This document shows, in pieces, positions 36,050-44,117 of a stretch of 64,000 nucleotides of DNA. A program made the position numbers and the translations under genes. Position 1 is the first letter of the stretch. Each line of letters opens with the position of its first letter. The DNA is from Dankookia rubra (GTDB lineage: Bacteria > Pseudomonadota > Alphaproteobacteria > Acetobacterales > Acetobacteraceae): positions 92,503 through 156,502 of the forward strand of contig NZ_SMSJ01000009.1 in the NCBI RefSeq assembly GCF_004355005.1, written 5' to 3'. The notes below the pieces were generated by a model. That model ran no database searches and was not told the origin of the DNA. It worked only from the letters and a program-made list of their open reading frames with translations.

Positions 36050-36399
36050 GGCAGGGTCGGCGGCGGCGCCCGCCGCAGCCCGCCGCACCGAAGATCATCC
36101 AGCCGCCATCCCCCGGCGGAGTCATCCCGGTCCGCTAGCTCGTGACCGGGAAAGGCCGAGGCGCCAGGCCGCCCCGGCGGTCTCCCCCGGCCGCCGGGGC
36201 TGCGCGCATCCGGCGGATATTGCGCGCTCCAACCGCGTTGACCGGCGGGTCGACGGCTGCGCCCCCCGCATCGTCCAGAGCTCGTTGCCACCACGCGGCA
36301 CCCGACCCGCGGTCACGACGCCATCAAGCATCCGATCACAATATTCGAGCCACCTCATATCACGCGGTCTATTCCGTCAGATGGAGGAAATCCAAAACA
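36050..36399. other. Gene-poor stretch with an SDR relic
   Basis: Apart from the SDR relic at 36081-36150 no gene is supported here. A minus-strand frame beginning near 36358 (MRWLEYCDRMLDGVVTAG) has no recognisable family. Base composition drops sharply after about 36330, which probably marks the promoter region of the leader ORF and the histidine kinase. No clean -35/-10 could be assigned. Confidence 0.45.
36081..36150 (-). pseudogene. Relic of the 3' end of an SDR gene
   Basis: Read on the minus strand it gives AS-stop-RTGMTPPGDGGWMIFGAAG, close to the last residues of the intact SDR at 38290-39051 (ASYVTGVTLPVDGGWMAFGA). About three quarters of ~70 bases match the end of that gene. One codon has become a stop. 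Only the tail survives. Confidence 0.65.
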
Positions 36400-36468
36400 A
36401 TGGACCATCACCATAAATTCAATCATATACCGTCGCCGCCACCTCCTGCACAACGATTGCACTCTTGA
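36400..36468 (+). CDS. Short leader ORF with poly-proline, overlapping the kinase start
   Basis: 22 codons: MDHHHKFNHIPSPPPPAQRL and two more. GGAGG lies 12 bases before its ATG. It has three His in a row and four Pro in a row; poly-Pro stalls ribosomes unless EF-P helps. Its TGA overlaps a TTG (TTGA) that is in frame with the histidine kinase gene. It could be a translational leader controlling the kinase. Existence as a translated peptide is not proven. Confidence 0.4.
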   Translation: MDHHHKFNHIPSPPPPAQRLHS

Positions 36469-36479
36469 CGGTTGCACAA

Positions 36480-38237
36480 ATGCATTGGTTTGGGTCCAAT
36501 CGGGTTGCAGGATCGATCCGTTTCGAGTATTATCTTCTTGCATTGGCGCTTGCCATGCTCATTCCAGCCTTCGGGCTGGGACTTGCTTCGGCGAGCCGCG
36601 CGGTCACCGCCTACCAGGAGGCTTTCCGGAACGGGCTGGTCGCCACGGCGGAGGCCCTGGCGCTCGCCACGGACCGCGAAATCGACGCTCACCGGGCGAC
36701 CATGGCCACCCTTGCGGGTTCCACCACCCTCGACGGCCCGGTCCCCGACCTCGCCGCCTTCGAGGTGGAAGCCCGCCGCGCCTCCGCCGCATTGGGGACC
36801 CCGGTGCTGCTGCTCGACGGCGCCAGCATGCGGCAGATCGTCAACACCGCCCTGCCACCGGGCGAGCCCGCCGGCCGGGTCTCGGCCGGGGACTTCCGGC
36901 CGGTGGCGGAGAGCGGCGAGCCAATCGTCACGGACCTGGTGACCGGGGCGGTGGCGCAGCGGCCGGTGGTCGGGGTGGCCGTTCCGGTGAAGCGCGACGG
37001 GCTGATCCCCTTCGTGCTGGCAGCGCGCCTGGCACCCGAGCGTCTCGCTCGGCTGCTGGCAGAACAGAAATCCGATGACACGGGGTTCAACGTCGTCGTC
37101 GATGGCCATCAGTCGGTCGTCGCCCGGTCCCGGGAGCATGCGATCTATGTCGGCCGTCAGGCACCGGGATGGTTCACGGCCGGCACCGCGGGACGGAACT
37201 CCGGGTTCCTGGAGGGGATGTCGGTGTCGCAGCAGGAAGTCGTCATGGGCTTCGCCCGGCTGGGCTCGGTGCCCGGCTGGATCGTCGGCAGCGTCGCGAT
37301 GCGGTCGAACTACGTCGCAAGCTGGCGCCGCCCGCTGGAAATCCTGGTCCTTGGCGGCGGCGTCACCGTTATGCTCGGCGCCGTGCTGGCGATCTGGCTG
37401 TCGCGCCGGCTGATCCGGCCGGTGACCGATCTGGTCGGCGCCGCGCAGGCCCTCGCCGCCGGCGGCACCGCGACGCCCCTGCCGCTCCCGCCGGCATCGG
37501 GCGTCGCCGAATTCGAGGCGCTGCGGCTCGGCCTCTCGGCCGCGGAGGCGGCGCTGCGGTCGCGGGATCTGGCCAAGCGCCAGGCGGATGAACGCCAGAC
37601 CTTGCTGATGCGGGAGGTCGACCACCGGGCGAAGAACGCGCTCGCGGTGGCACTGTCCCTCGCCCAGCTCGCGCCCCGCGCCGTCTCGCCGGACCAGTTC
37701 GCCACGGTCCTCGTGGGCCGTATCGCCGCCATGGCCAGGGCGCATTCGCTGCTGTCGGAAACGGCCTGGAGCGGCAGCGACGTCAGGGCGGTCGCCGAGG
37801 GCGAGTTGAGCCCCTATGCCGGGCGGGTCGCCTTGGCGGGCCCCACGGCGCACCTCGTCGTGGAGGTCGTCCAGCCCATGGCGATGCTGCTGCACGAGCT
37901 GGCCACCAACGCGGCGAAGCACGGCGCGCTCTCCGGTCCGGAGGGCCGGGTCAGCCTGAGCTGGCGCTTCACCGACCCGGACGGCGGACTGCAGTTCACC
38001 TGGAAGGAGTCGGGCGGCCCGCCGCTGGCGGGAGAGCCACCGCACCGCAGCTTCGGCTCCCGCCTCATCACCCAGCTTGTCGAACGTCAGATCGGCGGTT
38101 CGATCGACTTCGCCTGGCACACCAGCGGGCTGGAGGTCTCCTTCACCTTGCCGGCGGGCAAGGCGAGCGGCGGTTCCGATCCGCCGCTGTTGGCGACAGG
38201 CGCGGTCCTGCAGCCGGGCCCCGCCTGCGGCGCCTAG
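36480..38237 (+). CDS. HWE-family sensor histidine kinase
   Basis: 585 residues from the ATG (a TTG 15 bases upstream, coupled to the leader ORF, is an alternative). Helix 1 spans residues ~15-38, then a periplasmic sensor of ~230 residues, a second helix near ~285-305 (ILVLGGGVTVMLGAVLAIWL) and a HAMP-like linker (SRRLIRPVTDLVGAAQALAA). The kinase core has EVDHRAKNALAVALSLAQLA with the phospho-His, HELATNAAKHGALSG, and WKESGGP (the WxE feature). HWE kinases signal to response regulators in the general stress and light responses of alphaproteobacteria. No partner regulator is encoded next to it, so it is an orphan. Sensor ligand unknown. Confidence 0.87.
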   Translation: MHWFGSNRVAGSIRFEYYLLALALAMLIPAFGLGLASASRAVTAYQEAFRNGLVATAEALALATDREIDAHRATMATLAGSTTLDGPVPDLAAFEVEARRASAALGTPVLLLDGASMRQIVNTALPPGEPAGRVSAGDFRPVAESGEPIVTDLVTGAVAQRPVVGVAVPVKRDGLIPFVLAARLAPERLARLLAEQKSDDTGFNVVVDGHQSVVARSREHAIYVGRQAPGWFTAGTAGRNSGFLEGMSVSQQEVVMGFARLGSVPGWIVGSVAMRSNYVASWRRPLEILVLGGGVTVMLGAVLAIWLSRRLIRPVTDLVGAAQALAAGGTATPLPLPPASGVAEFEALRLGLSAAEAALRSRDLAKRQADERQTLLMREVDHRAKNALAVALSLAQLAPRAVSPDQFATVLVGRIAAMARAHSLLSETAWSGSDVRAVAEGELSPYAGRVALAGPTAHLVVEVVQPMAMLLHELATNAAKHGALSGPEGRVSLSWRFTDPDGGLQFTWKESGGPPLAGEPPHRSFGSRLITQLVERQIGGSIDFAWHTSGLEVSFTLPAGKASGGSDPPLLATGAVLQPGPACGA

Positions 38238-38289
38238 GGCCGGGCCTTCGGTCTCCCCCCCGCACGCGTCGCGGCGTCGGCCAAGGGCC

Positions 38290-39051
38290 TCACCCCGCCG
38301 CGCCGAAGGCCATCCACCCCCCGTCCACCGGCAGCGTCACCCCGGTCACGTAGCTCGCCGCCGGGGAAGCGAGGAACCACGCGGCTTCGGCGATCTCCTC
38401 CGGCCGGGCCAGCCGGCCGAGCGGGGCGCGCCCGGCGATCGCCGCGGTATCGATCTTCCCGTCCCGCTCCAGCGCCTCGACCAGCGCGGTGCGGACATAG
38501 CCGGGGGCGATGGCGTTCACCCGGATGCCGCCGCCGCCCCATTCCGCCGCCAGCGACCGGGTCAGCGCGATGATGCCCGCCTTGGCCGCGCCATAGCCGT
38601 TGCGCCGGGGCAGGCCGGTGAGCCCGGCGATCGAGGCCAGGTTGACGATCGCGCCGCTCCCGGCCCCCAGCATCGCCTTCGCCGCTTCCCGGCTCGCCAC
38701 GAAGGTGCCCTTCAGGTGGATGTCGAGCTGCCGCATGAAGAGGTCGGCGCCCTGCTCCACCGTCGGCAGGAAGGTGTCGGCGATGCCGGCATTGTTCACC
38801 AGGACGTCGAGCCTGCCGCAGCGCGCCAGGGCTTCCGCCACCATCGCCACGACAGCGGGCTCGGAGGCCACGTCGCAGCCGAGCGCCAGGTGCCCCTCCC
38901 CCAGCGTGCGGGTGCGCGCCTCGGCCGCCTCCGGCCGCAGGTCGGCGATGACGACCCGGTGGCCGCCGGCGGCGAAGCGCCGGGCGATCGCCCAGCCGAT
39001 CCCATCCGCCCCGCCGGTCACCAGCGTGACCGGGCTGCCTTCCTCCGCCAT
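38290..39051 (-). CDS. Short-chain dehydrogenase/reductase
   Basis: 253 residues. TGGADGIGWAIARRF, VNNAGIADTF, NLASIAGLTGLPRR and YGAAKAG (YxxxK) make a complete classical SDR. IADLRPEAAEA after strand 2 has an Asp, favouring NAD(H). ATG preceded by GGAGGAGGGCG. Its 3' end has a decayed copy at 36081-36150. Substrate unknown. Divergent from the cupin gene, so the two may be co-regulated. Confidence 0.9.
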   Translation of the reverse strand: MAEEGSPVTLVTGGADGIGWAIARRFAAGGHRVVIADLRPEAAEARTRTLGEGHLALGCDVASEPAVVAMVAEALARCGRLDVLVNNAGIADTFLPTVEQGADLFMRQLDIHLKGTFVASREAAKAMLGAGSGAIVNLASIAGLTGLPRRNGYGAAKAGIIALTRSLAAEWGGGGIRVNAIAPGYVRTALVEALERDGKIDTAAIAGRAPLGRLARPEEIAEAAWFLASPAASYVTGVTLPVDGGWMAFGAAG

Positions 39052-39135
39052 GTCGCCCTCCTCCCTTTCCCTCGGCGAAGCTTCCACCGGATCGCCCCCG
39101 ATGGAATAGTCCCCGCCAGGACGCGGAGGACCAAG

Positions 39136-39537
39136 ATGACCGCCACCACCCCCTTCCTGGCCGGCGAGGACAGGCTGCACCCCCTCGCCTCCCGCTATGT
39201 CCGCACCGATGCGCTGCCCTGGAAGCCGACGCCGACTCCGGGCATCCACATGAAGATCCTGCTGCAGGACCCGGACAGCGGGCTGCTGACCGCGCTGTTC
39301 CGCTGGGCGCCGGGGACCGAGCTGGCGCTGCACGAGCATGTCGAGATCGAGCAGAGCTTCCTGCTCGAAGGCAGCCTCGAGGACGAGGAGGGCGAGGTGC
39401 TGGCCGGCGACTTCGTCTGGCGCCCGCGCGGCAACCGGCATGTGGCGCGGTCGCGCACCGGGGCGCTGGTGCTGTGCTTCTTCCTCAAGCCGAACATCTT
39501 CCTCGACGGCGGGCTCGAGGGTCAGGAACTGAAATAG
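39136..39537 (+). CDS. Cupin-domain protein
   Basis: 133 residues, ATG preceded by CGGAGGACC. The metal-binding cupin motif is LHEHVEIEQSFLLEG (HxH...E) and a later His in GNRHVARS. Single small cupin barrel, similar in size to ChrR- or dioxygenase-like cupins. It may be a small metal-dependent dioxygenase or isomerase, or a sensor of the divergent SDR's substrate. Function not assignable. Confidence 0.8.
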   Translation: MTATTPFLAGEDRLHPLASRYVRTDALPWKPTPTPGIHMKILLQDPDSGLLTALFRWAPGTELALHEHVEIEQSFLLEGSLEDEEGEVLAGDFVWRPRGNRHVARSRTGALVLCFFLKPNIFLDGGLEGQELK

Positions 39538-39561
39538 CCGCCTGAGGTATTGAGGCGGCTA
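39535..39561. terminator. Stem-loop overlapping the cupin stop codon
   Basis: Arms TAGCCGCCT and AGGCGGCTA around a 9-base loop (GAGGTATTG). The first arm contains the stop codon. No T-run follows, so it may be an RNA-stability hairpin or a weak terminator. Confidence 0.4.
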
Positions 39562-39681
39562 AAGCCTGAAATTCGGCTCAATGCCGCTCAATCCGATTGA
39601 GGCCGATCCGGCCCCGATCCGCCGCGGGTCAGGTCGGCCGCGGCTTTGCGCGGTCGCCGCTTCAGCGATTGAGGAATTGAG
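39549..39681. repeat. Six copies of ATTGAG/CTCAAT within 133 bases
   Basis: ATTGAG at 39549, 39596, 39668 and 39676; CTCAAT at 39577 and 39587. Two face each other as CTCAAT-CCG-ATTGAG (39587-39601). The density is high for an AT-rich hexamer in ~70 % GC DNA. They lie between the cupin stop and the flavodoxin stop, not in a promoter. Confidence 0.5.
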
Positions 39682-39787
39682 CAATTCAAGCGCGCCCCGC
39701 GGCCCCGGCCGGGCGCGGCACCGACCTTGACGATAGTCCTATCGCACGGCCCGCCGCGAAAGGCCACGGAAACCGCTCGGCGCGGCC

Positions 39788-40273
39788 TCAGAAGATCCCG
39801 AGCGCCAGCCCGGCCCCGAGCGCCGCGCCCGCCTCCTCGCAGCGGCGCAGCTCCGCCTCGTCCAGCGCCTTCGGCGCCAGGATCGCCGCCGCCGTCTGCG
39901 CCCGGGTGCAGACGATCAGCGGCTCCGCCACCGCCCGCAGCCGCCAGCCGGTGGCGATCCGCGCGACCTGCCGCGCCGCGCCGGTGCCGTCGCTGCCGGC
40001 GGCGACCAGCAGCGCATAGGGGCGGCCGTTGAGGCGGTCCAGCACGGGGTAGTAGCACCGGTCGAAGAAGTCCTTCATCGGGCCGGACAGCGCCGCCAGG
40101 TTCTCCGGCGCGGCGAAGAGGTAGCCATCGGCGCCCAGCAGGTCGTCGGGCCCCGCCGCCTCGGCCGGCAGCAGCCGCACCTCGGCCTCGGGCGCCGCAC
40201 CGTGCGCCGCGGCCTCGGCCATCTGCCGGGCGGCGCCGGTGCGGGAATGGAAGACGATCAGCAGGCGGGCCAT
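39788..40273 (-). CDS. Flavodoxin-like NAD(P)H-dependent reductase
   Basis: 161 residues. The FMN phosphate loop is HSRTGAARQMAE at the N-terminus; the second loop fits APENLAALSGPMKDFFDRCY. This is the small flavodoxin/WrbA-related fold. Electron carrier or quinone/nitro reductase role inferred. Divergent from the deoxyribosyltransferase gene with 68 bases between them. Confidence 0.85.
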   Translation of the reverse strand: MARLLIVFHSRTGAARQMAEAAAHGAAPEAEVRLLPAEAAGPDDLLGADGYLFAAPENLAALSGPMKDFFDRCYYPVLDRLNGRPYALLVAAGSDGTGAARQVARIATGWRLRAVAEPLIVCTRAQTAAAILAPKALDEAELRRCEEAGAALGAGLALGIF

Positions 40274-40341
40274 GCGGCGTTATAGGGCGCGGCGCTTCCC
40301 CTTGTCCCGCCGCGCCGGCGCGCCGTGCGGAGCCCGCCCCG

Positions 40342-40899
40342 ATGCCGCCCAAGGCCCATCCCGCCGGCGCCGATGTCTTCCTGCCCGACGCCGCGGCGCA
40401 TGCCGCGCGGAAGGTGGCGATCTGCGCCCGCCATGGGATCGAGGGGCGGCCGCCGCTGAACGAGGAGGTGGCCGGCCTGGCGGCGATGCCGGAGGCGGAG
40501 GCCTGGCGGGTGATCCTCGCCAAGGACCTGGCGATGATGCGGGACTGCGACCTGATCATCGCCAAGCTGCCGCCCTTCCGCGGCGCCTCGGCCGATGCGG
40601 GGACGCTGGTGGAGCTGGGCTGGTTCCTCGGGGCGGGGAAGCCGGCCTTCGGCTGTTCCAACGGCGCGGTGCCCTTCGCCGAGCGGAGCGCGCGGCAGGT
40701 GGCGGCGGTGCCGGACCCGACGCCGGGGCTGTCGGTGGGCGGGTTCGGGCTGCCGGACAACCTGATGATCCCGGGGGCGGTGCTCTGGGCCGGCGGGGTG
40801 GGGATGGTGGTGCCGGAGGATGGGGTGGAGCGGGGGTTCGATGGGTTGGAGATGGTCGAGCGGTGTGTGAGGGGGGGGCGGCGAGGCTGGGGTAGGTGA
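40342..40899 (+). CDS. Nucleoside 2-deoxyribosyltransferase family protein
   Basis: 185 residues. The motif CDLIIAKLPPFRGASADAGT then LVELGWFLGAGKPAFG matches the family, with the nucleophile Glu in LVELG. The N-terminal ADVFLPDAAAHAARKVAI segment also fits. These enzymes move the deoxyribosyl group between bases, or hydrolyse nucleotide N-glycosidic bonds, in salvage or sanitation. The last ~25 residues are very Gly/Arg-rich. The acquired patch begins soon after its stop. Confidence 0.85.
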   Translation: MPPKAHPAGADVFLPDAAAHAARKVAICARHGIEGRPPLNEEVAGLAAMPEAEAWRVILAKDLAMMRDCDLIIAKLPPFRGASADAGTLVELGWFLGAGKPAFGCSNGAVPFAERSARQVAAVPDPTPGLSVGGFGLPDNLMIPGAVLWAGGVGMVVPEDGVERGFDGLEMVERCVRGGRRGWGR

Positions 40900-41065
40900 G
40901 CGGGCGATCAGCGAAAGTCGGTTCTGGGCGGAAAGCGGCTGTACGAGGCCGTGTGCCCACCTGTTTGATCCACCTTCCAAAGCGGAACCTTTGGGTCCGC
41001 CGTTCAGGCTTCCCCGTAGCAGCACCATTTGGCCGAAAATTGCCATTGGGGCGAACATTCACTCA

Positions 41066-42020
41066 GACCCTCTTTGCGAAGGGGTGAGGGCACCGGTTTG
41101 ACGGGCTGATCCTGGCCTTCCGGGCGGCGTTGCGGGCGGTTTCCTGCCTGGAGACCGCCATGTGGACGCCGGCCGATCGCGCGCTGGTTGGGGACTTCGG
41201 CTCCGGCCAGGCCCTGACAGATGACCAGTTCCGCCTGCTTGAGCCGCTGATCCCGCCCGCCAGGCCGGGCGGGCGACCGCGCACGACGGACATCCGGAAC
41301 CTGCTGGATGGCCTCTTCTACCTCGTGCGCACCGGCTGCCAGTGGCGGCACCTACCGCCGCCTCCGGCCTTCCCACCGTGGCGCACCGTCTATGGTTATA
41401 TGCGCGCTTTCCTGCGTGACGGCGTGTGGGAGAGCATCCGCCACCACTTCGTGGTCATGTTGCGTGAGGGCGCGGGGCGGGAGGCCGGCCCCTCGGCGGC
41501 GATCGTCGATACCCAGAGCGCGAAGACCACGGAGAGCGGCGGTCCACGCGGCTGGGATGCCGCGAAGCGGCTGAAGGGCCGCAAGCGCCACGTCGCGGTG
41601 GACACCGACGGGGTGCTGCTGGGCGTGTTCGTGCATGCAGCCGACATCCAGGATGCCGACAGCCTCGACGATCTGCTGAAACGGGTGAAGCCGCTCTACG
41701 CCTAGCTCCGGGTCGTGTTCGCCGACAGTATCTATAATCGGCTCGCGGCCTTGCTCGCCTGCTTTCTGGCGGGTCTGGTGCTGATCATCGTCCGCCGTGC
41801 CCCAGGCACCACCGGCTTCGTCGTGCGGCCGCGCCGCTGGGTGATCGAGAGATCGCTCGGCTGGTTCGGCCGCTGGCGGCGACTCTCCAAGGACTACGAG
41901 GCGCTGCCCGAGGTTTCCGAGGCCATGGTCACACCCTGGCCGCGATCCGCCTGATGCTCCACCGCCTCGCCCATCCCAATCGCAGGCGACTACCCGCACC
42001 CTGACTTCGCAAACAGGGTC
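41066..42020 (+). mobile_element. IS5-type insertion sequence, 955 bp
   Basis: Terminal inverted repeats begin GACCCTCTTTGCGAAG at the left and, read inward, GACCCTGTTTGCGAAG at the right, with one mismatch in 16. A TCA is found on both sides (41063-41065 and 42021-42023), consistent with a 3-bp target duplication as made by IS427-like IS5 elements. It carries one transposase gene, now broken. The element lies exactly at the stop codon of the neighbouring acyl-CoA-dehydrogenase-like gene. Confidence 0.85.
41160..42004 (+). pseudogene. IS5-family transposase with one nonsense codon and one frameshift
   Basis: The N-terminal IS5 domain (LTDDQFRLLEPLIPPARPGG, GLFYLVRTGCQWRHLP) and the DDE region (SAAIVDTQSAKTTESGGPRG, GRKRHVAVDTDG) are intact. 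A TAG at 41703-41705 stands where a Trp codon is expected (PLY-x-x-LRVVFADSIYNR). The same frame goes on to EALPEVSEAMVT near 41930, where two extra bases shift it; the last ~22 residues then read AIRLMLHRLAHPNRRRL in another frame. Not functional as it stands. Confidence 0.85.
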
Positions 42021-42933
42021 TCAGAGACCCGGCGCGGAGCCGGGAATGCCGGCAAGGTAGCGTCCCGCATCGACAAATGACTGCTCATTCGTAAAGAAAT
42101 GGGCGTTTGCCGCCTGAAGGTCGCGGTAGCAGCGCTGAATACGGCTGCCGTTGCGCAGACCCGTCGTGGCGCTGGAAGCAAAGGCGGTTTGGCTGATTTG
42201 AGCGCCCGTTGCGATGATGTTCGAGGTGCAAAGCCTTCCATCCAGGGACAGATCCTCCGGGATGGAGCCGCCAGATGCGGCGGCGAACAGCTTGTCGAAC
42301 GTCGCCCGGACATAGGCTTCCGCCGAACGCATCCGGGCTCGGGAGCATCACCGGCTCACCATCGCGCATCACCGGGTCGCCATCCTCGTGCAGGATATAG
42401 CCGCCAAGCACCCAATCCGCGTTGGGAAGGCCGCTGCCAAAGCTGAACGACCCAGAAATGCGGTAGCCATCGCCCACGCGCTCGGCCTTGCCGCTAGGCG
42501 CAACTTGACCGGCGCAGGTCCCCCGCTTGTCGGAGCCGAAGATGGCATCGGCGGCGCGCTCTCCCAGGAACGCGCTGGTGACGCCCACTGCCGTCACCAC
42601 GGCCATGGAATGCCAGCCGGTCGAGCCATCAAAATATGCCAGCTGCTTCAGTACATCGATGACCGATGAGGGATGCGCCTCAAGACCACCAAGGCAAGCT
42701 GGCACCATCAGGCGGAACACCCCAGCTTCCTCCAAGTCGTGAAGCACGTGGGCGGACACTTCCGTAGCAAACTCATCCGACGAGCTGCTTTGCTCGATTA
42801 CGTCTCGAAGCGCCTGGATGCGATTCAGCAGGACGGAATGTTCGCTGGTAGTCAGGTTGCTCACCGTGTCCACGAGTACCTCCAAATCAGCTTGTGTGCC
42901 TGTAGTCGGATGTGCAGCGTCGCGGCTGGACAA
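42021..42933 (-). pseudogene. Acyl-CoA-dehydrogenase-like flavin protein (type 2) with a central deletion
   Basis: The first ~200 residues are intact (LMVPACLGGLEAHPSSVIDV, YFDGSTGWHSMA, GSFSFGSGLPNADWVLGG). The C-terminal end (AEAYVRATFDKLFAAASGGS, SRIQRCYRDLQAANAHFF) is in another frame. The join near 42330-42345 removes about 130 residues of the middle. The family covers DszC/HpaH-like flavin monooxygenases and acyl-CoA dehydrogenases. Codon use and GC are lower than for the chromosome, so it was probably acquired. Its TGA sits in the IS target duplication. Confidence 0.78.
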
Positions 42934-42949
42934 AGTCCTGCGGCTGTCT

Positions 42950-43519
42950 TCAGCCTGCGAAAGTCATGGCGATAAGACGGTCGCGCAGGGCGGGAATGTC
43001 TGGCACTGGCCCCCCTTCCTCGCGGAGGAAGCAGGCGAGCCAAGCGCCGTCTGCCGCCAGGCGCACCATTTCGAGGACTGGCCCGCTATCGGTATCGCGG
43101 TGTCGCTCTACTCGTGCCGAAAGCCATTCAGCGACCAATCGGCGGAGGCTCGGCTCGGCGATAATCGAAATGTGCAGCGCCGCCCATTGCCCGCTCTCCG
43201 GGAGGAGTGGGTCGGAAAGCGTCGATGCGACATAGGCGCGCGTGTACGCGCCCTGCGGCTTCGGATCGCGGGCAATCGCCGCGTCAATATCCGCTTCAAC
43301 CTGTGCCAGCAGATCGGTGACAACCGCCTCAACAAGGGCCTGCTTCGTCGGGAAATGATGAAAGAGGCCGCCTTTGGTCACGCCCGCTGCTTCGGAAACG
43401 GCTTGCACCGTCACCGCCCCCAGCCCGTGTTCAAGGGCGAGCTTCGCGGCGCAGTCGAGGAGCGTGCGCCGAACCAAGTCTGGCTGCTTCCTGCGGCGGT
43501 AGGCGGAGGGGTCGGTCAA
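42950..43519 (-). CDS. TetR-family transcriptional regulator
   Basis: 189 residues. N-terminal HTH: RRTLLDCAAKLALEHGLGAV, AVSEAAGVTKGGLFHHFPTK. The rest is a helical ligand domain. TTG start, overlapping the efflux gene stop (TTGA). Very probably the repressor of the SMR gene, with which it forms an operon; the palindrome at 43887 is a likely operator. GC is lower than in neighbouring genes, consistent with transfer. Confidence 0.88.
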   Translation of the reverse strand: MTDPSAYRRRKQPDLVRRTLLDCAAKLALEHGLGAVTVQAVSEAAGVTKGGLFHHFPTKQALVEAVVTDLLAQVEADIDAAIARDPKPQGAYTRAYVASTLSDPLLPESGQWAALHISIIAEPSLRRLVAEWLSARVERHRDTDSGPVLEMVRLAADGAWLACFLREEGGPVPDIPALRDRLIAMTFAG

Positions 43520-43860
43520 TGTTCAGTCGCCGCCGAAAATGCCTGCATAATCACAACCCCTCCCACGATCATGGCGATGCCGACGAGCGCAGGTAGGTCG
43601 AGGGTCTGCTTGAACACGACAACGCCAATGGCAGCGGTCATGACGATGCCGACGCCGCTCCAGATAGCGTAGGCGACACCGAGCGGCATGACCCTGAGAG
43701 CATGGGTGAGGAAGTAGAAGGCGGCGACGTAGAAGACCGCCACAGCCAACGACGGCCACAGCCGGGTGAACTGCTGAGACTTCTGCAGGAAGGTGGTTCC
43801 AACAAGCTCGCAGGCTATGGCCACACCAAGGGCGGAGTAGGCGACGATATGGCTTGGCAT
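43516..43860 (-). CDS. Small multidrug resistance (SMR) family efflux protein
   Basis: 114 residues, four hydrophobic helices. The membrane-embedded Glu that couples drug and proton is in VAIACELVGTTFLQKSQQF. RLWPSLAVAVFYVAAFYFL and YAIWSGVGIVMTAAIGVVVF follow EmrE closely. SMR proteins work as antiparallel dimers expelling cationic drugs or guanidinium-type compounds. First gene of a two-gene operon with a TetR regulator. Confidence 0.92.
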   Translation of the reverse strand: MPSHIVAYSALGVAIACELVGTTFLQKSQQFTRLWPSLAVAVFYVAAFYFLTHALRVMPLGVAYAIWSGVGIVMTAAIGVVVFKQTLDLPALVGIAMIVGGVVIMQAFSAATEH

Positions 43861-43886
43861 GATCCTGCAACCGGCTTTGTCCAGGT

Positions 43887-43910
43887 AAGATACCTACCAG
43901 AAGGTATCTT
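43887..43910. promoter_or_regulatory. TetR-type operator upstream of the SMR-TetR operon
   Basis: Arms AAGATACC and GGTATCTT separated by TACCAGAA, 26 bases before the SMR start. Perfect 8-base arms, AT-rich relative to its surroundings. Position and form suit a TetR dimer blocking the promoter. The site-to-gene link is inference. Confidence 0.7.
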
Positions 43911-44035
43911 TCAAGCCTTGATTTCAGTTGGTGTGGACCATGGTCCGCTGCCGTATGCCCTAGGACTAAAAACCTTATCGTACACGTGAGAACGTTCTGG
44001 TCTCGCGAGATCCGGACCTAGATCGACCATAGATG

Positions 44036-44065
44036 AAGGACCGCTTTGGGTCGAATGCGGTCCTT
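44036..44065. repeat. REP-like palindrome AAGGACCGC ... GCGGTCCTT
   Basis: Nine-base arms around a 12-base loop (TTTGGGTCGAAT), between the acquired patch and the Hsp70-like gene. Similar short elements with a GCTTTGGGTCGAA core are scattered in alphaproteobacterial genomes, as remembered. It marks the right edge of the acquired patch. Confidence 0.5.
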
Positions 44066-44117
44066 CCCGCTTGTAGACCCTGGACACCCCTCCCCCCACC
44101 TGCTCCACCCCCGCCCC

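Noticed and set aside
36050-36399. Minus-strand frame near 36358 as a possible gene
   Set aside because: No ribosome site, no recognisable family and a mixed base composition. It was kept only as part of the gap description.
43861-44117. CRISPR or riboswitch in the AT-richer gap
   Set aside because: Only two palindromes are present, each explained as an operator or REP-like element. No repeat-spacer pattern or riboswitch fold was seen.
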